Shown here piece by piece: positions 19,367-30,125 of a stretch of DNA of 64,000 bases; the first letter of the stretch is position 1, and each line of letters starts with the position of its first letter. The translations under genes were made by a program, and so were the position numbers. Under the pieces are notes generated by a model. The model was not told where the DNA came from, made no database searches, and worked only from the letters and a program-made list of their open reading frames with translations. The DNA comes from Anoxybacteroides rupiense. Lineage in GTDB: Bacteria; Bacillota; Bacilli; Bacillales; Anoxybacillaceae. The stretch lies in contig NZ_JACIDF010000001.1 in NCBI RefSeq assembly GCF_014196195.1, forward strand, positions 248,001 through 312,000. Reading direction: 5' to 3'.

Positions 19367-21472
19367 TTATAAATGAAACCGCTCAATGGTTTCAAATAAG
19401 TCTTGTGCTTTGCTATTCAGCGACTGGACCGATGAGGAGATTTCCTGCATGGAAGCGAGAAGCTGTTCGGCCGCGGCTGCCACCATTTGTGTTTGCTGTC
19501 CGGATTCTTTAGAAATATGCTCCGTCTCTTGAATCGTTTCTGAGAGCTGCTGCAGTGATGACTCCATCATGGAAAGCTTGGCAGACACCCCGTTAATTTG
19601 TTCAGTCACAGCATCGGTTGAGGATAAAATCTTTTCAAAAATGGTTCCTGTGCGATTGGCTACTTCTACTCCTTTTTCCGCTTCTCGCAGCACATGTTCC
19701 ATAGCTTTCATCGATTGGGACGTATCATCCTGAATCTCACTCAGCAGTTCATGAATTTGCTTAGCCGATTGCGAGGACTGTTCAGCGAGCTTGCGAACTT
19801 CCTCGGCCACGACAGCAAAGCCTCTTCCCTGCTCTCCAGCACGCGCCGCTTCAATCGCTGCATTGAGGGCCAGCAAATTCGTTTGCTCAGCAATAGCTGT
19901 GATCATTTGTGTCATCTGTCCAATATTATTTGAACGCTCATAAAGTGTTTGAATGAACCGCGAAGATTGCGAGACTAGTTCGTTGACGCTGGACATTTGC
20001 TGCATCATTTGCCGAACGGATTCACTTCCGCTCTTTGCCTCGTTTGTCATTTCAAATGAAGAAGTTGCTACTTGCTTTGCCCGATCCGCGATAAAGTGCG
20101 TATCGCGTAAAAGCTCATGAATCGAGTGCGTATTTTGTTCCGCATATTTCAATTGCTGTTCAGCACCCACAGCAACATTTTCAATCGTTGTCGCCACTTG
20201 TCCTGCCGCTTGTGCCGTCTCCTCGGTAATGGCTGTCAATTCTTCTGATGCAGCAGATACCTCTTCCGTCATTTGCTGGTTGACAGAAATGATCGAACGA
20301 AATGAATCGACTAATTCATTAAACGAATGGGCGATATGAGAAAACTCATCATTTGTTCGAATATTCATTCGTCCTGTCAAATCTCCAGTAGCCGCCTGTT
20401 TAATCGCCATCTCTGTTGCTGAAATATGATAACGAACAGAAAAATAAAAAGCGATAAACAGATAAATCATAATAATCGATGCAGCTAACATGACGGAAAT
20501 AGTCAGCCATTTATTCATATTTACCGATTGAGAGCGTTCATGAATTCGATCTTCCAAGAGTTTGACGCTGAATGTGGATAACTCATATAGCCGCTCGTTC
20601 GCCTTGCTTGTCTTTTCATATATTTCCTTCGGTTGAATAGACACTTGTCCAACCATTAAAAAATCCTTATCCATCATTCCTGACATGCTGATGACTTCGG
20701 TCATAGCCATGTCTTTATGTTGGTCAAACTGATTCTGCAACGCTTTATGATTAGCAAACATCAGCGAAGCAGATCGGTTCAGCGCATTTAACGAATTATC
20801 AATGGCATTTAAAAAATAAGTCATTTTCGATTGATCGATCTCATATATTTGCGTGCTGAGCGACATTTTCACCCCAAGTGCCTGCGCCGAGCTAATGAGC
20901 TCCGTTAAAGTAGGAATTTTTTCAACGATGACATCGGCAAGATAGTTATTATCAATATCATCATCCAACGCTAAATTAGAACGGTCTGTCACATTCATCA
21001 TCATATCTATAAAATTATTAATCATAATGTTATGGCGTGAAACCGTTTCGTCCATTGTATAGGATGTCCACCCTTTTTTCATTTGTTCCCAGGATTCATA
21101 AATTTCCTTCCATTGCTTGTCTACTTTGAATACATCCTCATATGTTTTTTGCATAGCCTGTATTCTCTTAAAAACTTGATCCAGCTTGTTTTCATCGGCT
21201 TGAATGCTTTGTTCGCTTGATTGATCCCCAGATAGGTAAAGGGTGGTATGCTCGCGGTGGTCTTGGAGCGCTCTTAGCCCGGTTAAAAAGTCTTTGACAT
21301 ACAACAAGCCCATTTTTTCTTTTTCTATAAAATTCGATTTCGTTTCTAGTTCACGAATGTAAAATATTCCAATCGTTGCAAGCGAAAAAATAAAAACAAT
21401 AAATAAGAGCATAAATTTTTTTCCAAATTTTAATTGGTTTAACAATTGCGCTCCTGGCTGAAATAGTTGCAT
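19367..21472 (-). CDS. Methyl-accepting chemotaxis protein
   Basis: A 701-aa transmembrane chemoreceptor. The first membrane helix is near residues 18-38, then a helical extracellular sensor of about 290 residues, a second helix near 325-350 ([17 protein letters not shown]), a HAMP linker and a long methylation/signalling coiled coil. The conserved hairpin tip [20 protein letters not shown] is intact and contacts CheA and CheW. The sensor shows no cache motif I can name, so the ligand is unknown. It is a single-gene unit with its own terminator. The gene ends ETIERFHL, with no CheR-tethering pentapeptide. Confidence 0.92.
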   Translation of the reverse strand: MQLFQPGAQLLNQLKFGKKFMLLFIVFIFSLATIGIFYIRELETKSNFIEKEKMGLLYVKDFLTGLRALQDHREHTTLYLSGDQSSEQSIQADENKLDQVFKRIQAMQKTYEDVFKVDKQWKEIYESWEQMKKGWTSYTMDETVSRHNIMINNFIDMMMNVTDRSNLALDDDIDNNYLADVIVEKIPTLTELISSAQALGVKMSLSTQIYEIDQSKMTYFLNAIDNSLNALNRSASLMFANHKALQNQFDQHKDMAMTEVISMSGMMDKDFLMVGQVSIQPKEIYEKTSKANERLYELSTFSVKLLEDRIHERSQSVNMNKWLTISVMLAASIIMIYLFIAFYFSVRYHISATEMAIKQAATGDLTGRMNIRTNDEFSHIAHSFNELVDSFRSIISVNQQMTEEVSAASEELTAITEETAQAAGQVATTIENVAVGAEQQLKYAEQNTHSIHELLRDTHFIADRAKQVATSSFEMTNEAKSGSESVRQMMQQMSSVNELVSQSSRFIQTLYERSNNIGQMTQMITAIAEQTNLLALNAAIEAARAGEQGRGFAVVAEEVRKLAEQSSQSAKQIHELLSEIQDDTSQSMKAMEHVLREAEKGVEVANRTGTIFEKILSSTDAVTEQINGVSAKLSMMESSLQQLSETIQETEHISKESGQQTQMVAAAAEQLLASMQEISSSVQSLNSKAQDLFETIERFHL

Positions 21473-21907
21473 CTTCGTCCGTCACTCCTTGCTTGAAAAA
21501 ATATTATTTAGAAAATTATGATTAATTTTTATTTTATCAAAAAAGCAACAAAATGAAAAAGATTATTTGAACGGAATCTAGGGCTTTTTTCTCACTGACC
21601 GCATAGCTTTATCACATTTTTTATTTCCAAATTCATAGATGCCATTTCACCAGTCGAGCGACCGAACAACTCCCATACTAACAAATGAATTTGTCTGTAA
21701 GCGTCGATTGTCCCATGCTCTCTCTGCCATCTTTCCATATGTATAGAGGAAAATGATCAGGACGTGCTTAAGGGAGTCTATCGTTCCCTTCGCTCTGTTT
21801 TCAAACCGTTATATTTAAGAAATTTGCCAAAGAAGGAAAAGAGGAATCTCATACTTATAAGAATGTTAAGTGTGAGAGACTTCTCGGTAGGTAGGTTAAA
21901 TAAAAAT
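21473..21907. other. Intergenic region
   Basis: No gene supported. Around 21868-21903 there is a stretch (GTGAGAGAC.TCTCGGT, then GTTAAATAAA) that recurs near 36211-36243; see the repeat entries. Confidence 0.4.
21868..21903. repeat. Short dispersed sequence, copy 1
   Basis: Contains TGAGAGACTTCTCGGT and GTTAAATAAA, matching with a few differences 36214-36243. It may be the end of a lost mobile element or a conserved RNA end; not identified. Confidence 0.35.
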
Positions 21908-21940
21908 CACAGGGAACCCTCAAAGGGTTTCCCTGTTTTG
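21908..21940 (-). terminator. Terminator after the 212-aa protein gene
   Basis: The stem CAGGGAA.CCCT / AGGGTTTCCCTG with a CAA-type loop is flanked by T-rich sequence on both strands. Confidence 0.75.
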
Positions 21941-21955
21941 TTAAATTAAAAACCG

Positions 21956-22594
21956 TTAATCATCATATGATTCTACGTTATGGTTGTATCGTTTATTTTG
22001 CAAAACCTCTTTGTTTTTGGATATTACTTCAATTTCATACGTTTCATCGTTTTTAAGAAGAGAAGGTAGATTTTGAGAAACAATAACGTTATTCGTTAAC
22101 TCCATCCAATCTTTTATTTCTTTCTCAGCAAAATCGGACTCAGAATAAGAGGATTTTAGAATGTATGTAATGGATTGGGGATTAAAGCCAATGGCAATGC
22201 CTATATATTTGTTACTTTCTCTTTTTAATTTCTTATCAATTTTCGATACGACGGACATCCATTTTCTTTCCCTTTCTGCTTGTTCAACATCGATTATTTT
22301 CACTTGAATGGATACATTGTGATCTTCCAACTCATTTTGGATGTAATTTTTTATAGCTTCTTTTGTATGGGACAGATTAGGCTCTTTGTTTGATAATTGT
22401 ACGATTATTTCTTTATTTTTGGGGCTATACGAAATCACTCCAATATGATAGCCTTTCCTATCTAATTCTTGTGAGAGCTTAGCTAGATCAATATCTTCCT
22501 GCTCATTTTGATGTAAGCGAGATAAAAGATAGATTATTCCGACAATAAATAATAGGGATAATGCAGTAAAGCCAAATAATTGCTTTTTATTCAT
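21956..22594 (-). CDS. Conserved hypothetical membrane-anchored protein (DUF4030-like)
   Basis: A 212-aa protein with an N-terminal membrane helix (FGFTALSLLFIVGIIYLLS) and a soluble part outside the membrane. The soluble part shows two similar alpha/beta units (IGVISYSPKNKEIIVQLS and YIGIAIGFNPQSITYILKS), as in the Bacillus DUF4030 proteins of unknown function. GGAGAGACATAAG precedes the ATG. No operon partner is seen. I recall the DUF only from general resemblance, so the family name is tentative. Confidence 0.65.
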   Translation of the reverse strand: MNKKQLFGFTALSLLFIVGIIYLLSRLHQNEQEDIDLAKLSQELDRKGYHIGVISYSPKNKEIIVQLSNKEPNLSHTKEAIKNYIQNELEDHNVSIQVKIIDVEQAERERKWMSVVSKIDKKLKRESNKYIGIAIGFNPQSITYILKSSYSESDFAEKEIKDWMELTNNVIVSQNLPSLLKNDETYEIEVISKNKEVLQNKRYNHNVESYDD

Positions 22595-23400
22595 CTTATG
22601 TCTCTCCGTTTCTCATCACAAGTGTTGATGATCCATTTTTTACTAAAAATACGGAATGATATCGCTAGGCATCAAGCAATATCCATTAGTTTTTATTGGA
22701 TTATCAACACACCTGTTTTCTCCTAATAAAAATTCTCGTAGCGCTAGAAAAAATAGATTCACTGATGACCCTCGTAATGAATGGTATCTGTCAAAACTCA
22801 CGGTTAGAAGCGGATCATTGCTCACATGAAGACCAATATTGGGGGATCGAATTTTCGATCATGATGGCAAGCGCCACCGGTTAAAAATTCCCTCGCCCCA
22901 TTGCCAAAGCCAATCAATCGTTACCTGCACAACTAATGAGAAGAAGGAAAAGCTGCATGGCTTTATTTACATTTCATTTTCGTTTTTTCTTACAACAAAG
23001 ATCGCTACAGCCTTGCCCCCATCCAAATCCAAGAAAGCACTGCACAGATTCGTACCGCTTCATATAGGTTTTATTTTAACGATATTTCCATGCATCAACA
23101 TTGTACCCTAACAGAACTATTCTAACAAGAGAGATTTATAAATTTACACATATATGGAATAAAAATCCTTTTCCATTGTTGTATAGCCGAGCAAAACCAC
23201 TTTACGAACCATGAAGGGGCTCAATTGCGTTTCGACCGTGAGTTTTTACAGACATCGTTCGTTCCATCTTTATAAACATACTATAATCCCCTCGGCTATT
23301 GGGCACGAGAACCGATTTGATCGCCGAGGGGAAGCTAAAAACGTGATATTTATCATTCCATTCTACCAAAAGGTTTGTTTTTCCCAAGTGTTGAAGATTG
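22595..23400. other. Long intergenic region
   Basis: About 800 nt without a supported gene. It holds a 9-bp inverted repeat (CCCCTCGGC at 23288-23296, GCCGAGGGG at 23323-23331) of unknown role and a hairpin overlapping the xylH stop (23404-23424, GGCTC.TT/AA.GAGCC) that may help end the xyl transcript. Confidence 0.45.
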
Positions 23401-23415
23401 ATGATCTGGCTCATT

Positions 23416-24600
23416 TTATGAACGAGCCTGTTTTTTTCGGCTAGCAATATCAATCCATACCGCGAGAACAAGAATGCTTCCTTTCACTATATACTGCCAA
23501 AATGTTTCCATTCCTAATAACGACATGCCATTATCAAGCGAGGTCATGACCATCGCCCCAATAATTGCTCCAATGATCGTACCTGATCCACCAACAAGCG
23601 AGGTTCCACCGATGACACACGCAGCAATGGCGTCAAGCTCATACATTTGCCCTGCTGAAATGGTGGCTGATGAAAGACGAGCAGTGAGTACGATAGCAGC
23701 AATGGCTGACAGTAAACCCGTAAAAACAAATAGAATCATCGTATGACGTTGAATATGAATTCCGGATAAACGCGCCGCCTCCGCATTGCCGCCAATCGCG
23801 TACACATGGCGGCCAAACGTTGTTTTATTCGCAATAAACGAAAAAATAAGCGCCAAGCCAATAACAAAGATAATCGGAAACGGAATACCTTTATAGCTGT
23901 TCATTGTGAATACAAATGCTACAATAAGGGCACTGATCGCCATTACTTTTGCCATTTCAAGAGAGAGGGGAGCTACAGAAAAACCGTAACGCTGCCGCGA
24001 CCGCCGTTTTTGTATCGTTGAAATCACAAGAGCTGCAATCGCCACCACTGCTAAAACGACTCCAAAGCCATTGGTGAAATAAGCGCTCCCTAACGCAATA
24101 AAATTAGCGTCTGAAATAGGAACAGTCGTCGATTTCGTAATTCCCATGAGCACACCACGAAACACCATCATTCCACCCAGTGTTACAATAAAGGCTGGAA
24201 TCGCTCGGTAGGCAACGAGCCATCCTTGCAGCATTCCAATCAACGCACCGGCTACGAGTGTACCTAAAATGACGACACTTGTGGGCATGCCCATCCAGTT
24301 GCTCAAAATAGCGGCAAGTCCTCCTGTTAAACCGACAATGGAACCAACGGAAAGATCAATATGTCCCGCCACAATGACAAATACCATACCAATCGCTAAA
24401 ATGGCAGTAACAGACATTTGCGTAAATAAGTTAGAAAGATTTCGCGCACTTAAAAACGTATCATTTAAAAAGCCAAAAAAAATCCAAATCACCACTAACG
24501 CGCCAATCATCGTATAGGCGCGAATGTCTATTTTCCCCCATATCGGATCCCGTTTCTTTTCCACTGTATGTTCGTTATGGATGACCGTTTTTGCTTCCAT
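23416..24600 (-). CDS. xylH: D-xylose ABC transporter permease
   Basis: A 394-aa permease of the ribose/xylose (RbsC-like) class with about ten hydrophobic segments and the conserved GHIDLSVGSIVGLTGGLAA and GGTSLVGGSGTIIGAIIGA loops. The extra cytoplasmic loop and length fit XylH rather than RbsC. It starts 1 nt after the xylG stop with GGAGGGAAATAGT before its ATG. It completes the xylFGH operon, which imports xylose. Confidence 0.9.
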   Translation of the reverse strand: MEAKTVIHNEHTVEKKRDPIWGKIDIRAYTMIGALVVIWIFFGFLNDTFLSARNLSNLFTQMSVTAILAIGMVFVIVAGHIDLSVGSIVGLTGGLAAILSNWMGMPTSVVILGTLVAGALIGMLQGWLVAYRAIPAFIVTLGGMMVFRGVLMGITKSTTVPISDANFIALGSAYFTNGFGVVLAVVAIAALVISTIQKRRSRQRYGFSVAPLSLEMAKVMAISALIVAFVFTMNSYKGIPFPIIFVIGLALIFSFIANKTTFGRHVYAIGGNAEAARLSGIHIQRHTMILFVFTGLLSAIAAIVLTARLSSATISAGQMYELDAIAACVIGGTSLVGGSGTIIGAIIGAMVMTSLDNGMSLLGMETFWQYIVKGSILVLAVWIDIASRKKQARS

Positions 24601-24601
24601 A

Positions 24602-26110
24602 CTATTTCCCTCCTGTCGCTGCCATCATAATATTTTCTTGCGTTGCTTCCTCGTGAGTAAACTGCTTAACGATCCGGCCTTCGCGCATAACGAGAATACG
24701 ATCGCTCATTCCCAGGATTTCCGGGAGCTCTGATGAAATCATGATAATGGCTACACCTTCCTCAGCAAGCTTGTTCATTAAATGATAAATTTCATATTTA
24801 GCTCCAACATCAATCCCCCGCGTCGGTTCATCCAAAATCAAGATCTTCGGTTTAGCCATCAGCCATTTCGCCAAAACGACCTTTTGCTGGTTTCCTCCTG
24901 ACAGCGTTCCGACTGGTGTTTCCAATGAAGCGGTTTTTGTTCTAAGCTCCTGGACATAATTTTGGCTCCACTTTAATTCTTCATTTTGATTAATGACGCC
25001 GAATTTACTCATATTTTTTAAGCTTGCAAGAGTTGTATTAGCTTTGACATCCATCCCGAGCACAAGTCCGAGACGTTTTCGATCCTCGGTAACAAGCGCG
25101 ATCCCTTCACGAATCGCATCCTGCACAGTACGGATGCGCACTTTCTTTCCTTCAATCCATACTTCTCCTTCTACTTTTCCTTCATAAGCGCCAAATAAAC
25201 TCATTGCCAGTTCTGTACGACCGGCTCCCATCAGCCCTGCAATACCGACAATTTCCCCTTTCCTTACGGATAAATCAATATCGTGATTGACTTTCATTGG
25301 CTTGTCTTTATGCCAAACTGAATAATGTTTAACTTCTAATACCACTTCTTGGGGATTCCGTTTCATATATGGATAACGCTCCGTCAATTCACGGCCAACC
25401 ATTAATGAAACGATTTGATCCTCATTCGTTTTTGTTCTAGATAATGTGGCGATGGATTTGCCATCGCGCAAAACGGTAATCGAATCGGCTAAGCGAAACA
25501 CTTCCGGCATTTTATGAGAAATATAAATGCAAGCGACCCCTTGACTCCGCAACTGTTCCAAAATGCCTAACAAAATTTCGACTTCGCTTTCTGTAAGCGC
25601 CGCTGTCGGCTCATCTAAAATCAAAATTTTCGCTTGCTTGGCCAGCGCTTTGGCAATTTCGACCAACTGTTGCTGGCCAATCCCTAATGACTGCATTTTG
25701 GTTTGCGGCGCAATGTCTAAACCTACCTTTTTCAGCCATTTTTCCGCTTCATAATACAGTTCATCCCATTGGACTATGCCAAATTTTTTAGGTTCACGTC
25801 CAAGAAACAGATTTTCACCGACGGTCATTTCTTTGACAAGGGCAAGCTCTTGATGGATAATAGCAATTCCTGCGTTCTCAGCATCAACAATATGGCGAAA
25901 CATAACTTCCTGGCCATCAATGCGGATGGTTCCGGAATATGTTCCAACTGGATAAAGCCCGCTCAATACTTTCATTAAGGTGGATTTACCCGCACCATTT
26001 TCACCACAAAGAGCATGAATCTCTCCTTTTTTCACTTTAAAGCTGACACGATCAAGCGCTTTTACGCCGGGAAATTCTTTGGTAATGTCCATCATTTCTA
26101 ACGCATACAT
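24602..26110 (-). CDS. xylG: D-xylose ABC transporter ATPase (tandem ABC domains)
   Basis: A 502-aa protein with two fused ABC domains. The first has Walker A GENGAGKSTLMK and signature LGIGQQQLVEIAKAL; the second has signature TLSGGNQQKVVLAKWL and ILDEPTRGIDVGAK, as in the sugar MglA/XylG family. I start at the ATG at 26110, 3-9 nt behind GGGAGTGAGG; the longer frame from 26170 runs through the hairpin upstream. It powers uptake by XylF and XylH. Confidence 0.9.
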   Translation of the reverse strand: MYALEMMDITKEFPGVKALDRVSFKVKKGEIHALCGENGAGKSTLMKVLSGLYPVGTYSGTIRIDGQEVMFRHIVDAENAGIAIIHQELALVKEMTVGENLFLGREPKKFGIVQWDELYYEAEKWLKKVGLDIAPQTKMQSLGIGQQQLVEIAKALAKQAKILILDEPTAALTESEVEILLGILEQLRSQGVACIYISHKMPEVFRLADSITVLRDGKSIATLSRTKTNEDQIVSLMVGRELTERYPYMKRNPQEVVLEVKHYSVWHKDKPMKVNHDIDLSVRKGEIVGIAGLMGAGRTELAMSLFGAYEGKVEGEVWIEGKKVRIRTVQDAIREGIALVTEDRKRLGLVLGMDVKANTTLASLKNMSKFGVINQNEELKWSQNYVQELRTKTASLETPVGTLSGGNQQKVVLAKWLMAKPKILILDEPTRGIDVGAKYEIYHLMNKLAEEGVAIIMISSELPEILGMSDRILVMREGRIVKQFTHEEATQENIMMAATGGK

Positions 26111-26141
26111 ATGCCTCACTCCCGTGCTATCAATCTCCTTT

Positions 26142-26178
26142 AAAAAGAAGGGGCTGGCCCTATAAGCCAATTCCCCTC
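26142..26178 (-). terminator. Attenuator-like hairpin between xylF and xylG
   Basis: On the minus strand AGGGG..TTGGC pairs with GCCA.CCCCT and is followed by TTCTTTTT. Placed between the binding-protein and ATPase genes, it would let XylF be made in excess, as is common in such operons. Confidence 0.6.
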
Positions 26179-26188
26179 CTCTGCGGCT

Positions 26189-27268
26189 TTATTGCTTCGG
26201 CCATTGATCCTTTGGAACATTTTTAAATACATCTTCAAGCTTTTGATATCCATCTTTAATGACCGTCTCCACAATATTATCTTTTGTGACTGCAATTGGA
26301 TCTAACAGCACAGATGGAACATCAATTTTACCATTAGAAACGGTTTGGTTCGTGTCAATTTTTTCCCCTTTTGCAACCGCTACTGCCATTTCCGCCGCTT
26401 TTGTCGCAATTTCTTTAATTGGTTTGTATACCGTCATGGTTTGTGTTCCTTCTACGATACGCTGAAGCGCTGCCAGTTCTGCATCCTGACCGGAAACTGG
26501 TACTTTTCCTGCCAGCCCTTGAGCAGCGAGAGCTTGAATCGCACCACCGGCTGTTCCATCGTTCGCCGCAATAACGGCTTGAATATTATTGTTGTTTGCT
26601 GTCAACGCATTTTCCATATTTTTGAGAGCTTCTTCAGGCTTCCAATCTTTAGAGAACTGATCGTAGACAATCTTGATATCTCCTTTTTCCGCCAGTGGTT
26701 TTAATACATTCATCGCCCCTTCGCGGAATAAATGAGCATTGTTGTCTGTATCTGCACCGCCGATGTATACATAATTTCCTTTTGGCGCTTTTTCCACAAT
26801 CGCTTTTGCTTGCATTTCGCCAACACGCACATTATCAAAAGAGATATAGTAGTCGACATCCGAATTTTTAATTAACCGGTCATACGAAATCACTTTAATT
26901 CCTTCTTTATGCGCTTTTTCTACAATCGCAGCGGATGCTTCTGCGTTATGCGGCACTACCACAAGAACATCGACGCCTTCGGAAATCAGCTGTTCAGCTT
27001 GGCTTAGCTGGGCTGCATCGTCGCTGTTGGCCGCAAGCGTTTTTACCTCTGCACCAAGCTCTTTCGCTTTTGCTTCAAACATTTCTTTATCGTGCTGCCA
27101 CCGTTCTTCTTTCAGTGTATCGAGCGAAAAGCCGATCACAATCTTATCATCTTTTTTCTTTGCATTGTCAGCGGTTTCATTTCCCGATGAAACGACGCCG
27201 CATGCCGTGAGCGCGGATGCCAGCACAAACACCGCTGCCCCTTTTGCCGCCTGTTTCCACCATTTCAC
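26189..27268 (-). CDS. xylF: D-xylose-binding lipoprotein
   Basis: A 359-aa periplasmic-binding-protein-like lipoprotein. The signal ends in the lipobox LTAC (about Cys23). The mature part begins KIVIGFSLDTLKEERWQHDK, the XylF ligand-site segment, and later has ISYDRLIKNSDVDYYISFDN and VIAANDGTAGGAIQAL, both typical of xylose-binding proteins. It starts at a GTG behind AAGGGGGAATACAGA. A cre-like site lies about 60 nt upstream. It is the first gene of xylFGH, next to a three-gene sensory operon. Confidence 0.92.
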   Translation of the reverse strand: MKWWKQAAKGAAVFVLASALTACGVVSSGNETADNAKKKDDKIVIGFSLDTLKEERWQHDKEMFEAKAKELGAEVKTLAANSDDAAQLSQAEQLISEGVDVLVVVPHNAEASAAIVEKAHKEGIKVISYDRLIKNSDVDYYISFDNVRVGEMQAKAIVEKAPKGNYVYIGGADTDNNAHLFREGAMNVLKPLAEKGDIKIVYDQFSKDWKPEEALKNMENALTANNNNIQAVIAANDGTAGGAIQALAAQGLAGKVPVSGQDAELAALQRIVEGTQTMTVYKPIKEIATKAAEMAVAVAKGEKIDTNQTVSNGKIDVPSVLLDPIAVTKDNIVETVIKDGYQKLEDVFKNVPKDQWPKQ

Positions 27269-27325
27269 TCTGTATTCCCCCTTTAAAAGTTTCCCTAATT
27301 TTCAAATTAATCATAGCATGATCAA

Positions 27326-27340
27326 AGAAAGCGTTTTCTT
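27326..27340. promoter_or_regulatory. cre-like site upstream of xylF
   Basis: AGAAAGCGTTTTCTT is close to the CcpA operator consensus and lies in the xylF promoter region. No strong -35 hexamer accompanies the TATGAT -10, which fits a promoter that depends on an activator such as the adjacent YesN-type regulator. Confidence 0.6.
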
Positions 27341-27429
27341 CTAGCATTCTTCATTTCTTTGTCCGATCATCGCACAAATACCATACTTTACTTCCGTGAT
27401 TTGCGAAATGGATAGCATTTTTTTGTCAT

Positions 27430-27472
27430 GGGACAAAAAAATACAGACAATCTATGATGATCGTCTGTCAAT
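27430..27472 (-). terminator. Terminator of the sensory operon
   Basis: ACAGAC.ATC pairs with GAT.GTCTGT, followed by ATTTTTTT on the minus strand. The stem overlaps the stop codon of the response-regulator gene. Confidence 0.6.
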
Positions 27473-28696
27473 GTGCTCCCGATATTGCTTTGGAGTCATA
27501 TTCGTTATTTTTTTAAAGACGCGGCTAAAATAGTTTGGATCTTTATAGCCGACATCATAACATATTTCTTTTATATTCAAGCTTGCGTCACGCAAAAGCT
27601 GCTTCGCTTTTTCAATCCGCAATCCTGTCACATAGTCGCTAAAGGTTTGGCCGGTTTGTTTTTTAAACAGCTTGCTGAAATAATGCGGAGTCAAATGGAC
27701 TGATTGTGCCACCTCTTCAAGCGAAAGGTCCCGATCGTAATTTTCCTGCAAAAATTCTTCTACCTGTTCGATTACCGATTGCTGTTTGTCTACTGCCAGC
27801 GGCTTCCATTCCTCTGAGCTTGCAGTCAACGGTACATCAGCAATATGCTGAACCCGTCCAAACACCGGCAAATAATAAAGAGCGGCGGCGGCTTCTTGAT
27901 ACGATTGCTTCAAACCTATGATCCCTTTTTGAATGGTGCCAATTCCTATTTTGATTCTTATTTGCAGTATTTTTTCAAGCTGTTTCATGAGTTTTTGCGC
28001 AAACGAAACGGTTTTTCCCTCCCAATGATCATCAGATTTGAAAAAAATAGAAAATTGACGGTCTATAAGCGGGCTGCATAAGCAATGCCCCACCCCTTGA
28101 ACATGGTGTTTCATGGCTTCCAGCGCTTCAGGGCGTTCAGGCATCGATTCTAATTGAACAGCTAAAGCAAAACCAGACTCTATTTCCATTGGAATCATTT
28201 GTTTTTCATCAAAATCGGCAATATGCCCCATCAAAAAAAGAGTAAAGGTGGACTCGCTGAGAGCATATAGCTTTGCCAGCTTTTCTTTTGTATCAAGCTC
28301 CGCTTCGCGCGCTTTTCTTTCAGCGTCAATTTCCGCTGTCAATTTTTTGAGCACCGAAACAATTTGCTCTTTTTTGACCGGCTTCAGTAAATATTCGCTA
28401 ACCCCCAGCGAAATTGCTTCTTTTGCGTATGCAAAATAATCATAGGCGGTGACGATCACGATTTTCATCATCGCGTGTGTTTTGCGAATTTCGGCAATGG
28501 CCTCCAGTCCATGAATTCCCGGCATTTTAATATCCATAAATACAATATCAGGCTTGTGCTGTTCCACTTGTTGAATGGCACTGCGCCCATGCTCAGCATG
28601 AAAAATAACAAATTGATGGGGCAGCAGCCGTTCAATCATTAATTGCAGTCCCTCCCTTTCAAGTGGCTCATCATCAGCGATTAGCAGCTTGTACAT
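27452..28696 (-). CDS. YesN-type response regulator (receiver + AraC HTH)
   Basis: A 414-aa regulator. The N-terminal receiver has LLIADDEP and the phosphorylated Asp in DIVFMDIKMPG; the C-terminal AraC domain has LSLEEVAQSVHLTPHYFSKL and ICYDVGYKDPNYFSRVFKK. It overlaps the kinase gene by 23 nt. Its position next to xylFGH and a sugar-binding sensor matches the YesN member of the XylFII-LytS-YesN system described in Clostridium beijerinckii, which activates xylFGH. The target is inferred from that precedent. Confidence 0.88.
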   Translation of the reverse strand: MYKLLIADDEPLEREGLQLMIERLLPHQFVIFHAEHGRSAIQQVEQHKPDIVFMDIKMPGIHGLEAIAEIRKTHAMMKIVIVTAYDYFAYAKEAISLGVSEYLLKPVKKEQIVSVLKKLTAEIDAERKAREAELDTKEKLAKLYALSESTFTLFLMGHIADFDEKQMIPMEIESGFALAVQLESMPERPEALEAMKHHVQGVGHCLCSPLIDRQFSIFFKSDDHWEGKTVSFAQKLMKQLEKILQIRIKIGIGTIQKGIIGLKQSYQEAAAALYYLPVFGRVQHIADVPLTASSEEWKPLAVDKQQSVIEQVEEFLQENYDRDLSLEEVAQSVHLTPHYFSKLFKKQTGQTFSDYVTGLRIEKAKQLLRDASLNIKEICYDVGYKDPNYFSRVFKKITNMTPKQYREHIDRRSS

Positions 28697-30125
28697 CCTT
28701 CTCTCCCCCTTCTCGTTTTGGCAACATCAAAATAATGGATGTGCCTTTATTGGGCGCGCTACAAATATCGACAATGTCTTCTGTGCCATAAAATAATCGA
28801 AGTCTGCGCAAAACGTTAGCCATTCCAAGCCCCGTCGAATGTCCCTTTTTAGAAAATGAATAAGATGACGATTGCAAAATCGCTTGGCGAACTTCTTCTT
28901 CCATCCCGGTTCCATTGTCACTTATGACAACATGGATGCGATCTCGCTTCTGACGAACAGATAAGCGAATCACTGCACCAGCCTCCATTCCTTCAATGCC
29001 ATGAACAAAGGCATTTTCCAAAAGCGGCTGCAGCGTCAAGCAAGGGATGACTTGTCCAAGACATTCTTCAGCAATGTCGAGCTGAAACATAATTCGGTCG
29101 CGAAATCTCGCTTTTTGAATCGCAAAATATTCTTTAGCATGAGCCACCTCGTCTCGCAATGTAACAGGCTCATCAAGCTTGCGCAGATTGTAACGCAATA
29201 AATTCGAAGTGGAGATGGTTAGTTCGCTCGTTTGCTCTGCCCCTTCGATATAAGCGAGCTTGGAAATCACATTCAATGTATTGAATAAGAAATGCGGATT
29301 AATTTGGCTTTGCAGAGCCTTCAGTTCTAATTCTCGGACCAGCTTTTCTTTTTCTAATATTTCCATATTTTTCGAGATTAACGTACGCAAATTTTCCATC
29401 ATTTGCTGGAAGGTTTGCCCTAGAAGTCCGATTTCGTCGTTCCCATCCATTTGCGGAATATGCGCATCCAGCTTTCCAGCCGAAATTTGCTTGGCGGCAA
29501 AGACGAGCCGATAAATTGGAATCACGATTGTTCGCGATAACCAGATGGCAAAAACGATGCTTAAAAGCGTTGTTAAAACAAATAATATTCTGCCAAGCTC
29601 ATTCATTTTGCCAATATTGATTAACATCTGCTTATAAACAGGCTGATAGGCGCTTAATTCTAAATCAACAAGCGCCTGGCTATCCTCGCGAATAAACGTT
29701 GACACCTTTTCAATTTCATTATAGGGTTCTGCATAATCTGACAGCTGTTTGTTTACCATCATCTGCACAATGGATGCCTCTAACTCGATAAACACTCCTA
29801 TCATGTGTTTATAGTTTTCTAGAGTTAAAGCATCATTTCCCTGCAGTTTGCGATGGCTAAGCTGCTGATGCAAATCTTCGAGCCGCTGCCGATGCTTCAC
29901 AAGCAGGCGATAGTTTTTTTCGTCCTGATGAATCATATAACCACTTAAAAAACGCAAATTTTCTTGCATTTCAGACGAAACCTGTTTATATAAAAAAATG
30001 CGCTGCATCATAACATCATAGCTTTCCTGCACTTTTTTGCCGCTTTGAAAAATAAAGAAGGCGATCACATTTAAAAGCAGTACAAGCAGAGGGATAAAAA
30101 TAAACAGTTTCATGCGTATTTTCAT
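28674..30125 (-). CDS. LytS/YesM-type sensor histidine kinase
   Basis: A 483-aa membrane kinase: TM1 near residues 7-27, an extracytoplasmic helical part, TM2 near 170-190, HAMP, a His_kinase domain with the phosphorylated His in SQINPHFLFNTLN, and an ATPase domain with VISDNGTGM and STGLGMANV. AGGAGGGAACGGA precedes the ATG. The start overlaps the stop of the sugar-binding gene by 4 nt (ATGA), so the two are translated together. It probably reports on the sugar-binding partner and phosphorylates the YesN-type protein. Confidence 0.88.
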   Translation of the reverse strand: MKIRMKLFIFIPLLVLLLNVIAFFIFQSGKKVQESYDVMMQRIFLYKQVSSEMQENLRFLSGYMIHQDEKNYRLLVKHRQRLEDLHQQLSHRKLQGNDALTLENYKHMIGVFIELEASIVQMMVNKQLSDYAEPYNEIEKVSTFIREDSQALVDLELSAYQPVYKQMLINIGKMNELGRILFVLTTLLSIVFAIWLSRTIVIPIYRLVFAAKQISAGKLDAHIPQMDGNDEIGLLGQTFQQMMENLRTLISKNMEILEKEKLVRELELKALQSQINPHFLFNTLNVISKLAYIEGAEQTSELTISTSNLLRYNLRKLDEPVTLRDEVAHAKEYFAIQKARFRDRIMFQLDIAEECLGQVIPCLTLQPLLENAFVHGIEGMEAGAVIRLSVRQKRDRIHVVISDNGTGMEEEVRQAILQSSSYSFSKKGHSTGLGMANVLRRLRLFYGTEDIVDICSAPNKGTSIILMLPKREGGEKDVQAANR